From assembly GCA_947179485.1 (NCBI GenBank), contig OX359249.1, positions 50,851,402 through 50,915,401 on the forward strand: 64,000 bases of DNA, in the 5' to 3' direction. This DNA is from Allacma fusca. Taxonomy: Eukaryota > Arthropoda > Collembola > Symphypleona > Sminthuridae. Positions 49,560-60,464 of the stretch are shown here, piece by piece. The notes under the pieces are model-generated. The model was not told where the DNA came from. It saw only the letters and a program-made list of their open reading frames with translations, and ran no database searches. The stretch's first letter is position 1, and every line of letters begins with the position of its first letter. The translations under genes and the position numbers were made by a program.

Positions 49560-51530
49560 TTCTTAAAAAGAAGTTATAATTTATGGAATCAAACGCTTCC
49601 ATGCAACGTCTAATGAAAAACCATCATTGACATTCATCAGACTCTTGTCGGATTATTAAACTTCCTTAATAAATGATTTGGTTCTTTTATAACTGTTTTG
49701 GTGTTATCCCAGTCGATGGAATGCTTTCTTTTATTATAAATATGTCGAGCAACTAAGATTTTTCACGGTTTTTCAATCGAACATGGACCTTGTGTTCTTT
49801 CAGTCGTGTGTGTAAAGGCCGATAAGTCTCACCCTAAAATATTTTGTCACATTAATTGCATGGAATCTTATATATGACATGGGTTTTGTTTTCTTCTTTG
49901 TCTGTAATTCGATTAAACATACTTTTAATTTGTTTCTTACCGGGCGAGAAAGTAATTTTCCATTGAAATTTTCTACTTAATAATCGGCAATTTTATTGGA
50001 TAAATGACCTAGGAGTGAATAGGGACACACTTGGTGTCTTCTTCGGGTTCCGCGTTCCCATTTTCTATATTAATTTCAAGTTGAGAGTCAGTGATTACTT
50101 GAGGCTGATTCTTTCTTCTGATCTTGGATAAATTAGATTGATTGATTGGATTCGATGTGCTGTGGATTAGATGGATTACATATTATATGCATTGTTGCGT
50201 GCTCTAGTACATATGTACATGTGCAATATTTCACAGGCCTACTTCTGCTCGTATTTATGTAAAGATGACCAGTGCACTTATGATTATCAGTTGTATGTAT
50301 TTTCTTCCTCAGCTTTATCTAGCTAATTACCCTAATCTGATAGTGCAGTGCACTTGTAAATATTATAATTATGAGCTTTGCAGTAATATTTGTTTTGGCT
50401 ATGTTTGTGGAGTTCATGAACTCTGAAATTGTGTCGCTTCCCTGCTGTGAGGATTCCCTGGTGACCAGGTCACCTTAATGCTTTCATATAAATGAAGCCA
50501 ACCAATCCTGTGCCTAGCTTTGGACGCTGTCTGGCTTCTCATCATTTTTAGCGTGGGTCACTGATGCCTATAAAAGGGCTTCTACTCCACAACTCCAGTT
50601 GCTTCTAACACTCCAGGAAGAAATCAGAGCTTTGAGTTGTTTACCTTTGCTGTAGAGCCTCCGAATTATTTAGCACTGACTAAGAATTGTTGTTTTGTTT
50701 ATTGCAGAGCCTTACGCTTGGAAGCCGACTCTCCGTTCAATTTACTTTTATATAATTAGTTCCAAAGTCGTATCTTTTGTTTTTAATAAACGCTTGCGAT
50801 ATATTATTACTCCAATCTTTCACCCGCTAATCTTATTTTGGATTATGAGAATTGAAACTTGCGTAGAAGTAGAGAATCAGATCATCATTTCATACAGTCC
50901 ACTTGAGACCAAACATGCATTCTTTATATTCTTCTCGAAATGAAGCTTGATGGGTGTCCATTTTGCTATAGAATTTTCTTTACATGTAGAACTTCATCAT
51001 TTAAGCAATCTTTACGGCACACGGTAAAAACTCTGAATAATAAAATATCAATGAATCAATGATGATGATATGATTGGTAATGTAAATAGCTGTCCGTATG
51101 TCTTTTTTGATATACTGTTTTAATCGAAGTATCATCTATGTATAGAAACATCTAAAAATGACATCTGATCATTCACTTCAACTGTAAATTGGATGTTCGG
51201 ATGAAATTGATTAATTGCGTATAAGACGTTTTCAACTTCGTTCTTATTTACAATGGCCAGAACATCGTCTACATATCTTACCCAAAAGTGTATTGAGGGT
51301 GATTCTTGATAAGTTTGTCTTCTAGCGATTGTAAATATATATCGGCTAGAGCTGATGAGATGGGGCTCCCCATTGGGCATCCGTATACTTCTTTGTAAAT
51401 GTTACCTTGGAATGAGAAAAACGTATCTTTTGTGCAAGTTCGTAACAATTTCATTATACCGTCGACTTCGATATTGTTTGGTAGATTTTCTTTCCATTTA
51501 AAATCAGTGGTAAATAAGTCATTTGTGGCT
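49560..51530 (-). pseudogene. Penelope-like element: RT and GIY-YIG endonuclease remnants
   Basis: Minus-strand Penelope element. From 51530 to 51132: FSFQGNIYKEVYGCP, a degraded P-M-G-S-P block, RYVDDVLAIV (the YVDD catalytic box) and FHPNIQFTVEVND..FLDVSI. C-terminal RT features (CRKDCLNDEVLHVKKIL, NGHPSSF) continue to about 50880. After an interruption at about 50160-50820, linker sequence and the GIY-YIG endonuclease follow at about 49960-49560 (THVIYKIPCN, TYRPLHTRLKEHKVHVRLK, IDWDNTKTVIKE). Multiple stops and frameshifts make it non-functional. Retrotransposition in this family couples the RT to the GIY-YIG nuclease. Confidence 0.8.
50160..50820 (+). mobile_element. Candidate solo LTR inserted in the Penelope element
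   Basis: The Penelope reading stops here and resumes on the far side. Within the gap a promoter-like TATAAAAGG sits at 50570, followed about 220 bp later by AATAAA at 50788, the usual U3-R-U5 layout of an LTR. Exact TG..CA ends and a target duplication were not found, so limits are approximate. Confidence 0.4.
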
Positions 51531-52012
51531 TAAATATTTGCTTACTTATTTGAATTGATTATTTACTTGAATGAATTTTCTATTTTTTGGGTGTAATAAT
51601 TCAATTTTAGCATGAAAACCGGGTAAAGAAAAATTAAGTGATTTTTCATAAAACAGCGTGTAATGAGGCGTACATTATTTGAAGTTTTACGTTTGGTACG
51701 TGTAAATCGCACTAAATACGTTAAAATTCTCGGGAAATGAAGATATAGACACTTAAGTCTTATAGCATGCAAAATGATTTCCAGTCTCAATATTAAATTG
51801 CAATCAAGCTTATTTTCATGTCCAGTTATTTTATATCGGGCTTTTTAAGTATATTGATACTGGTACTTAATTGCTGTCTTACTATGAAATGACAAGCACA
51901 CATCTTGTTTCTTGGACCTACATTACTAGGCTGGAACTGTTTGCGCGTCATGCAGGGTCGGTACCGGTAATTGCAGCCAGCAGCAGCAGCTCGGATTATT
52001 TTGATGATGAGG
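51531..52012. other. Stretch without recognised gene
   Basis: May contain further decayed Penelope sequence (5' of the RT on the minus strand). Nothing specific is recognised. Confidence 0.35.
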
Positions 52013-52369
52013 ATTTCAAGCAGGGACGGGAATTCGAATTCGAATCGGAATTCGAATCGGAATTATATTCAAAACGTTCGGGTATCCGAATCGATATTGG
52101 AATCGGAAAAATATTCACAAAGGTATTTGTATTCAAAATCGGATTCAAATAAAAACAAGCGTATTCGAATCGGTATTCGAATATTTTTTTATGAATTCCG
52201 ATTCCAATAAAGTATCGATTTCATTGGGGTTTATATTGCCACTTGCGAGAAAAAGTTCATAGGAAACAATTTTTGAAAGCGAAGTTCCGAACGGTTGGTA
52301 AACGAAAAGTGTATGCTTGTAAATGGAGAGTGAGTTGAAGCCCGTTTTTGCAAAAATTCCTGCAAACAG

Positions 52370-53345
52370 GATGAGATGGAGTTACGAGAAAACTCCGCCG
52401 GGGATTTTTACGTGGAGTTATTTACGCAGAGAAAACTCCGCAGGAGATTATTACGCCCGGGTGGAGATTATTACGCGGAGATTCTTACGCGGAGAAAATT
52501 CCGCCGGAGATTTTTACGCCACTTGAGATAAATTTTCGCGGAGAAAATTCCTTCGAAGATTATTAATATTTTCAGTAGAATATTGTGAAACACTACCAGT
52601 ACGAATTGTGCCAGTGAATTCTTTAAATTCATAATGCCAAAAATAATGATTGGGTACCACTATAAATAAATGTTATGAAGATGAGATGGTCAAAGATGAG
52701 ATGACTTCAACAAATTAAATTTCAGCCCAGGGCTGCATTTATTGACTCGTTACTTTCTATACATATTGTCACTGATTAACACCAATCAATAAAGATGGTA
52801 CAACGCTGACAAATGCATGAAACCCGCATAGCAGATTCTTAATAAATAAAATTCTTTGCCACTCTTCCAAGCAGCATAATTCACAATGTCTTCCTCCAGT
52901 GCTTTATGGATGCTGTCATTATGCGTTAATGTTACTGTTTGTTACCAAGTGCATTTTATGACTACTGTTTTGAAAAAAACACTTCTATAAGAATAAAATT
53001 CATGTTACAGATAATAATTACCCGCGTAAAACTATCCTGCGGAACTTTCTCTCACTAGAAATTTCAGATTTTGCTAGCACAATTTGTACTGGCAGTGTCT
53101 CACAATATTGTACTGAAAATATTACCCTTGGCAGTTAAATTGTTGTTTCCGGATGTAGTTTAAAATGCAGAATAATAATCTCCGAAGGAATTTTCTCTGC
53201 GTGAATTTCTCTCAAGTGGCGTAAAAATCTCCGGCGGAATTTTCTCCGCGTAATAATCTCCACCCGGGCGTAATAATCTCCCGCTGAGTTTTCGCGGCGT
53301 ACAAATCTCGGCGTAAAAATCCCCAGCGGTTTTCTCCGAACACGG
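52370..53345. mobile_element. Foldback element with GGAGATTATTACGCGG arms
   Basis: Long inverted arms of about 250 bp: 52370-52620 and the complement of 53065-53345. The outer part of each arm is tandem variants of GGAGATTATTACGCGGAGA (about 18-21 bp). The inner part is unique (AATATTTTCAGTAGAATATT, then TGTGAAACACTACCAGTAC against its complement). About 440 bp separates the arms. The small ORFs here are translated repeats. Confidence 0.7.
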
Positions 53346-53544
53346 ATGAGATATCTGCATAGTCTCGGTCTTACAGGACTGTTAACCACTATTAGCAATA
53401 AGTTAATCAAGTTTCTCACTTCTTACATCTTACTCTCAAGTACATTCTAATTATGTGTTATCAAACAAAGCAATTTACAAATACTGTTAGAAGAAACTTA
53501 TCGGAAAAGTAGTTAGACTGGTTAACAAATTACTCCGATTTTTT

Positions 53545-53700
53545 AGAAATGTTATGGGATCACTCCTTGCTTTTCCAGTTACTCAAATTTCAGCTGAGCG
53601 TGTGTTTTCTATGCTCCAGTTTATAATAAATGATTTGCGTGGTAATTTTGTCTTGAAAAAACTTAATGTGTTATGTATCGCTTATATTTTTGCGATTAAA
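53545..53700 (+). pseudogene. hAT transposase C-terminal dimerisation domain remnant
   Basis: The plus-strand frame reads MGSLLAFPVTQISAERVFSM followed by INDLRGNFVLKKLNVLCIAY. This is the hATC signature (P-x-T-x-x-x-E-R-x-F-S, then R..L....V..L). Only about 50 residues survive and no DDE catalytic residues are visible, so it is a dead internal trace of an autonomous parent. Confidence 0.75.
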
Positions 53701-53917
53701 TTGTTCTTTCGAATAAATTCCCATTTTTTGTAAGAATATCCGAAAAGTATTTGAATCGGAATCCAAATTCAGGAAGTATTCAAATATATTGGAATCCGTA
53801 TCGGAATTCAAATTTATAAGTATTTACAAAAATAATTGAAATTGAAATCGAAATTAGAAAGTATTCGAATCCACATTTAAATGCGTATTTTTCCGATATC
53901 CCGTCCCTGATTTCAAG

Positions 53918-54794
53918 TGTCAATAAAAATCAAATCTAACTGCATACTGTAGTTTATGTGTCTTTGTCAACTTTGCTAAACAAGTATAGCTGTGAGAAAA
54001 GTGAAAGCAAAACGTAAAAGATTTGCAACATGACTTCGAACACATAAGAAAGGATCAAATCCGTCATCACCACACAACAAAAAATCTCCATCGTGCTCAC
54101 TGTACAAATACAGCAAGAATAAGTCAATCTCTTGCGTGAAGCATCAAAGTTCAAAAGGCACCAACAACAGTGGGGTCGTTAATACTATTAAAGAAAGTTT
54201 TGCTTGTCCCGAGATCAATTGTACTGTCTCAGTGACACTCCTGTAATTTTTACACTTGCATCTTGAGAAGAATCATAGTAACGTTTAAACGGAATATCTA
54301 ACCTTTGAGAATTTTGAGGATTTCTAAATATGGAAGACGGAGTTACTAGTACGTGATTTCGTTCAAGTTTGTAAATATCGAAGATCAAAAAATGGTTTAA
54401 CAGTATACTGCTGCCATCGAAGTAGCCTTTTAGCATCTAAAAAAATCACTGCAATCAACAAATCAAATCAAACAAAAGTTTAAGAAACGAGGAAGCAATA
54501 ATAGCATATCAAGAATAAACCTTGCAAGATTGGTAATTAAAAGAGATATACGCTAGGCCATAAGCTTCACGTTGTGTTATACGAACTTAATTCGTAAAAT
54601 TTTTAGATAGCGCTAAACAACTTGCTAGCGGAAATTCTGCAAAATCCTATAAATTTTAGATCACATGAATTTTTTCAAGTTACTTGAATCTTAAGTTTCA
54701 ATTTTAGCTTCATCACGTCATTCTATATTATTATTTTTTATTATTATTATCGTGAAATCATTCACCATAATCATTATTAAAAAAGTTGTTGCAG
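53918..54794. other. Stretch without recognised gene
   Basis: AT-rich. ORFs at 53954-54154 and 54215-54436 (minus) have no motif and no splice context. Confidence 0.4.
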
Positions 54795-55064
54795 ATTTGT
54801 TTTGCGAAGCAGCATGTTTTAAATGTCGACATTCATTTCTTCAGCTTAATGTGCTTAATGGTTGTCGAATCTTACAGCAAACTCAGGATGTAGAGGAGAA
54901 CAGTGACGAGGAATGTAGTGATTCTGCAAAACTGCATACGAACATGTCGAAACTATGGCATCAGATTCCCAAAATTATAAAGGAAATTCAAGATTCTATT
55001 CCAAGCAAGAGAAAGGTTAAGGCAAAAGATCGGATCATTAGACCAAAAGACCGCTGCAAACCCG
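54795..55064 (+). CDS. Candidate single exon of unknown gene
   Basis: An open segment bounded by a canonical acceptor (GTTGTTGCAG ending 54794) and donor (CCCG then GTAATA at 55065). It encodes a charged peptide with SDEECSDSAKLHTNMSKLWH and IPSKRKVKAKDRIIRPKDRC. The composition is protein-like, with an acidic patch then a basic tail that could be nuclear. No partner exon is recognised. It is immediately followed by a Penelope terminal repeat, so it may be a host exon, a captured exon or chance. Confidence 0.3.
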
Positions 55065-55140
55065 GTAATACAATTTAGATATTATATTAAATACGGGTAG
55101 AGGTTCACTTTTTAACAAAAGGATTATATTTTATTCGCAG

Positions 55141-55170
55141 CAACGTTTCGAGCTTTTACTCTCCGTCAGG
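55141..55170 (-). ncRNA. Degenerate hammerhead ribozyme-like motif in Penelope terminal repeat
   Basis: On the minus strand the sequence reads CTGACGG, a short GAG/CTC stem, then GAAAC. Penelope terminal repeats are known to carry hammerhead motifs (CTGANGA..GAAA). Here the final A of CTGANGA is G, so cleavage activity is unlikely. Confidence 0.4.
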
Positions 55171-56507
55171 CAAATGATATATTAGTAGTAACATTCAATA
55201 TATTGCATATTACAATCAATAAAAATTGAAAAATTGAAATTATTGATTTTTCGATTATTTAAAATAATCATTACTGTTTTTTAAAAAATAAGGTTTAGTT
55301 AAGCCATTTAAAAAAATTTGGCTAAGATAACCCCGGGATTGCCACACCCGTCGAACTTTCGTCCAGAGGCTTCGATGTTTCCTCAATATGTAAATTTGAT
55401 GTTTATTCCAGGCAATGTATTAGATTTGAAGAAATGTCCAGTTAGATTAAAATGTTGGGAAATATTTTTATATTGTTTATTCACCACATCCAGCCTGTGT
55501 TCCGCAAATCTACCCCAAGATGTCTTTTCGTTTGCCCTACATTTATTACATCAGGGCATTTGTTGCATTTAATAGCATATATCAACGACTTTGATTCACA
55601 TGTAAATCATTGTTTGAGATGTATTATCCTCTGCAAATTTGTCATCGTAGATAGTTTCAAAGTATAATTGCAGGTGACACATCGTTTACTTCTTTTGCAT
55701 GGAAATGTGCCTGGTGTTGTTGGTATGGGTGTTTTGGTAATTGATGAGCGGACAAGTAGTTGTTTTAGGTTCGGGGCGCGCGAAAAGATTTCAAAGGTGG
55801 CAGTGGAATAATTTGAGAATTATGGATTATTGATTTATATAGCTTAATAGCATCATAGGCTAACACACGTGCAAGTGGAGAATAGTTAAGTACTTCAGGA
55901 ATTCGCACTGTTGTTACATTTTGGCGTAGGTTGGTTTTGTTAATTAATTCTTCTCTCGAAATTGCTCTGCATTTGTTTATAGCTACATTAATAAGGTTTT
56001 CGGAATAATACCGATTAAGTGTGTTGACATTATTTTAACTTGGTTTTCAAACTCATCATTTCGGCTACATATTCTTCTTAAACGTAGAAACTGTGAATAT
56101 GGAATTGCAGTCAAAGTAGATTTTGGATTATATGAATAGTAGGACACACACGTGTGTTAATCTGTGGGCTTCCGGAATAATCAATACATCGAGAAATGGG
56201 GCTGCTGTCTCATATATTTTAAATTCAAATTTTATAGAATCATGTGAAGTTGTAAACTTGAATATACAAATTAAGTTCGTCTTTGGAGCATGAAAATAAT
56301 TTGAGCAAATCATTAATATATCTTAAAATCAAGTCCGGTTTAAAATTTACAAAAATGCATTAAATTTTTTTAATAGCTAACTAATTCATATTTTTTTAAA
56401 AAACGGTAATGATTATTTTAAATATTCGAAAAATCAATATTTCAATTATTCAATTTTATTCATTGTAATACGCAATATATTGAATGTTACTACTAGTATA
56501 TCGTTTG

Positions 56508-56537
56508 CCTGACGAAGAGTGAAAGCTCAAAACGTTG
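56508..56537 (+). ncRNA. Degenerate hammerhead ribozyme-like motif in second terminal repeat
   Basis: The plus strand reads CTGACGA, the same GAG/CTC stem, then AAAAC where GAAAC is expected. It is the inverted partner of 55141-55170 with a different core position changed. Confidence 0.4.
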
Positions 56538-56590
56538 CTTCGAATAAAATATAATCCTTGTGTTAAAAAGTGAACGTATACCCTTATTTA

Positions 56591-59160
56591 ATATATTATA
56601 TATATTTCACTTCGCGTCTTTAACTAATTATAAATACAACTTAGATATGTTAAGAAAACGAAACCGAACAGACCCAAATATATCGCAATATCAGCTACAG
56701 ATCAGACTAACAATAAAGTCTTTACTATTGCGAATGCACACAGATGCTTCTAATGTTTCTTGTCAATTGCAAGTTAAACGCAATTACTAATTGAACTTGC
56801 AAGTTCGGTTCAATTCCGGTTATTTTACACCAGGGAAATGCAATTGTCGGTGCAAGTGCAATTTGTGTGTACTTAAATGCAAGTACAAAGGCATTAAACG
56901 CTCGATATTACCGGTTAAGCACAACTGGTATTGCAAGAAGTTCAAATGGCTTGCACTGCAAAAAGTTGCAATTTTAAAAATACTTATCAAGTTAATTGCA
57001 ACTCTCAACCGTTTCGATTTTGAGCGCAAAATTCTACAAAATGCCTCAATACGTCATTCCGCTCTAATAACTAATGTGCATAATAAACACGAGTGTTGTC
57101 TCAAAGGGCGTTATTACGGTATTGACTGTACAATTACGTCGGTCAGGAGGTTAATTGATCTAAGGAAATATTTGATCAGCATCAAAATGTTTCCATTTGT
57201 AAAAAATTATACAAAAGAGGCCAAATATTTTAAGGATTGTAAAGATATGTTGAACATTGAAATTTTACAATATTTAAGCCTTGGAAGCCTTGAAGGGAGG
57301 CAATTTTATTTGTGCATCTGTTTCATTATGAATTGTATCTAGATTATTTTATTTAATAAATTTTTTTTAATTTAGTGAAACAGCATGTATGCCATCTTGC
57401 TACAAATCAAAAATGCACAGATCATTTTGTATCTTCGTCATAAGCAAATTGCACATCCTTATATAACGTAATTCAGACAACGTAACTTTTTAACTTTATT
57501 TTCGATTGGTTTAACTGGTTTACTGACTCGGTTTGCATTTTGAAATTACGCGAAGTATGTTTGTATGTGTCCATATAGTGTCTGGAATGAAAACCAATAC
57601 CGGCATTGATCTACTTGACAATGAAATAAAGACTAATAATAATAATGCAATGTTTCAGTGTTTCAATTTTATCTCGTAATAATGTTTAATACCTCGTTCA
57701 GTGCGGAACTGTATTAGGTTTACGGCATTAAGTTACATTTAAATACATATTGTAAATCGGCAAGTAATCGGCAAGGAGGTGGATTGTACCAACAGTTGTG
57801 GTGATCGTTTTTGACCCATGTAATCCCTTAGATTGTATACAGCTCGAATCTATGGACATTAGTAACTGCTAAAATTCAAAGTTTGTTTTACGAGCATTTG
57901 ATTTGCATGCAAATTTGTTTTGAAAAATGATAGATTTAGTTGTTTGAGGTCCATTTACCTATTTAAAATATTCGTAACTAGAAGGTTCAGTTTTTACAGG
58001 AACTAAACCACTAACAAGGGTTTGCTGCCATCACCAGTAGATTCAACACCTATACCTTTAACTCTGATGTGGATTTTGTGTAGGGTCTAGTGAAGGTAGT
58101 TGGGTCTATTGCACATCTTGTCGGACATAGTACCATATTCTAAACTTGCTACTGGATTTCAAAAAAGTTGAAAAAAATCCTTCGTGGTTACGCCCAAAAT
58201 GTCCTGGAGTGTCGAATGTGTCGTTTCTGTCACGAATGCTGGATTTCGTATCATGTTAAAGCAAAAATTTAAATTTGCGTGTACGAATTTATGTTGTATT
58301 TCCAATGTTTAATGTTTACAAATAATTATTACCGGTACGCCGATTGAATACAAATGAAATCAGTCGATTGATGTTGAATGAAGTCGTGCGTTGCTTTAAA
58401 GATGGAAAACAGCGCGGATAATGCTCACCATTTGAAATTAGGTTCCTCAATATATTTCATTTTGGAATCATGTTATTTACTTATCTTATGTTACTTTAAA
58501 GGTTTAACGCACACATAATTTAACTATGTATCCACGAGACTCCTATGCGTCCCGTCGTGGCATCTAATACCCGTTCCTTTCTTTCGACAGGTAACAAGTT
58601 GATTTTTAACAGGAGGTCTTCACGTGAGGACGCCAACGTGGGAGGTGCATGCACCTGAATCAGGTATGTATATCTTATTGTAAATGTACCCTTGCAGTAA
58701 ATATTACATGAACTTTTTCCAATCGTCGTTAGATTCCTCGAATTCTTGAATCGTCAGAGGTTTGAAGGAGTTGCTTTGCATATTTTCTGATGAAGACTGA
58801 GACGAAACAGCTAATAGTTCAGAATGTGAAGGTATAAATGTGAAACCTCTTTGTGTAACTTACACAAATGTAATACGTTCGTAAATGAGCATTTAGGGAA
58901 GGAAGATAACATTGCCTTTGATTTTCGGGATGCACCTTCTGAAATGATGTTTACTGTTCAATACCGTGTGAAAACCATTGGATTATCTCAGTGAAGATAA
59001 TGTTCATAAACCCGTACTGTATTTGGCTGACAAAGTGGTACAAAATTAAAGGTGCAATCCCTCATTTCAGATATGCTAGTATGCTTTGTCACAATAATTG
59101 TAGATGCCTGAATTTTTGCGCTCACACGGATTTCCTGCCTTGCAAAACGAAGTTTTGTAG
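56591..59160. other. Stretch without recognised gene
   Basis: Contains a TTGCAAGTT-rich low-complexity block at 56700-57000, which creates a 183-codon ORF that I do not accept as a gene. The rest is AT-rich. Short splice-like strings at 58610-58680 and 58990-59150 could be upstream exons of the transposase fragment at 60.0 kb, but I cannot support them. Confidence 0.4.
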
Positions 59161-59960
59161 CATATCGTCGGTGAAGAGGCAAAATGATCTAGGTGCATGA
59201 TCGATTAGAATCAAAATGATTTACTTGCAGTTTCACTAAAGGCAAAATGATCTACTTGCAGTTTCACTAAAGGCAAAATGATCTACTTGCAGTTTCACTT
59301 AAGGCAAAATGATCTACTTGCATTGAATTTTAAAAGCAAAATGATCTAGATGCAGCTTTTCCTAAAAGCAAAATGATCTAGATACAAACTATAATAAAAA
59401 ACAATAGAAATAAACACATTCTAATGCCAGTGTACAAATATGCAAGGTATTAAAAATCTTATACATGCATTCAATTCTTCCATGCTTCCATTTTTTCAGT
59501 TATATTGAAAAAAAATGTCAATAATGATTTAAAATTTGAAAATTATTAATAATAAGATGAATGTTATGATAATTTTGATGATCGTAAAATACGATTTGAA
59601 GAAACGCCAGGTTGAGAATTATTAAAGGGAAAACCAATTCAATGTGCATTCAATGTTTATTAGATGCATAAAGTCAAATTAACTTTAGTAATAGCAAACC
59701 CTTCAGACAATATTAGCCCACTACCCTAGGTCAATTACAGTTAGCCCGTGTCCCCCTTGCAGAAGCTATTTTTCTCACCTAAAAAATCAGACCATCACTT
59801 AGATCATTTTACTTTTATATAAAACTGTATGTAGATCATATTGCTTTTAAAGGCCAAAATACCAAGTTCATTTTGCCTTTAGGGAAAAAGTTATGTAGAT
59901 CATTTTGATTCTAATCGATTATGTACCTAGATCAGTTTGCCTCTTCACCGACGATATATG
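59161..59960. mobile_element. Long-TIR element with 32-bp GCAAAATGATCTA repeats
   Basis: Terminal inverted repeats of about 60 bp (CATATCGTCGGTGAAGAGGC, then TCGATTAGAATCAAAATGAT) lie at 59161-59222 and 59897-59960. Inside the left end there are about six tandem units of about 32 bp built on GGCAAAATGATCTACTTGCA and CACTAAA. Inverted, more diverged units sit at the right end (59790-59900). There is no transposase. Target duplication is unclear. The element separates the transposase fragment at 60.04 kb from sequence upstream. Confidence 0.7.
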
Positions 59961-60035
59961 TCAGGTATTATGGTATTCAATTATTTGGATTTACAACTTC
60001 CGAATGTACTGACTTTATTGAATTACTGTTTATTT

Positions 60036-60464
60036 TGTATATTTGAAGGTCAGTTTTTGCACAAAAAGGGTGACGTGATTACGAACCCAATAATACATTC
60101 CGGAAGACAAAACTTGGAACGGAAGTTGTTAAACAAATCCGCTGTAGCTGTTGCAAAATCTCTTCACATGTACGCTGACATGGAAGCTGCCCGAGGTGGA
60201 AACATTTCGTCGTTACCAACGCGTAAAATCTTGCAGCAAATGACTTACGAGGTGAATTAAACTTATGTGAAACTTTTTTTGTTTTCAAAAGATTTATTCA
60301 GGTTTAACCCGAATTTCCGTTATTCGCAGGCAAAGTTAGAGCAGGATAACGATAAGGATACCATTGTAGATCTGTTAGTTAGATCATTCCGCCCCTGCGA
60401 GTTCTGTGGACTATTCAGTGCTTCCAAGAGATATTTGCGTGGAATTATTTTCACTGACAGATGA
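60036..60464 (+). pseudogene. Second copy (fragment) of the PHD/MULE-like transposase gene
   Basis: Homologous to the exons at 4359-4149 and 4059-3683. The first exon (to 60251) includes LNKSAVAVAKSLHMYADMEA and ends MTYE at a GTGAAT donor. The second (from 60330, after TATTCGCAG) starts AKLEQDNDKDTIVDLLVRS. The 4-kb gene has TSAAVATEIHRDVDMEA, ends KYE at a GTAGTA donor and resumes LNKEGDN. The intron position and phase are therefore the same. Translation stops at 60464, before the catalytic Asp region, so this is a truncated relative. It lies on the opposite strand from the 4-kb gene. Confidence 0.6.

Larger units (their letters stand above)
52021..53909 (+). mobile_element. hAT element remnant, GAATTCG words, with nested foldback
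   Basis: An exact 8-bp duplication ATTTCAAG flanks the element (52013-52020 and 53910-53917). Perfect ends CAGGGACGGGA; internal words GAATTCGAATCGG near both ends. Unlike the other copies it still contains a transposase trace (53545-53700), which confirms the hAT assignment. A separate foldback element occupies about 52370-53345. Confidence 0.88.
55087..56590 (-). mobile_element. Penelope-like element flanked by inverted terminal repeats
   Basis: Arms of about 200 bp, 55087-55300 and the complement of 56380-56590, enclose a decayed minus-strand body. The RT part at about 56340-55990 has LRYINDLLKL, FLDVLI, and RNDEFENQVKIMSTHLIGII in another frame. The GIY-YIG nuclease at about 55640-55345 has YAIKCNKCPDVINVGQTKR, then AEHRLDVVNKQYKNISQHF after a frameshift. 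Inverted terminal repeats are a documented configuration of Penelope insertions. Each arm contains a hammerhead-like motif. It is dead: there are several stops and frameshifts. Confidence 0.8.

Noticed and set aside
52323..53419. ORFs with repeated ENSAGDYYARVEI-type peptide
   Set aside because: Translation of the tandem arms of a foldback element.
56791..57342. 183-codon plus-strand ORF
   Set aside because: The first third is translated TTGCAAGTT-type low-complexity sequence, and no motif, conserved composition or splice context was seen.
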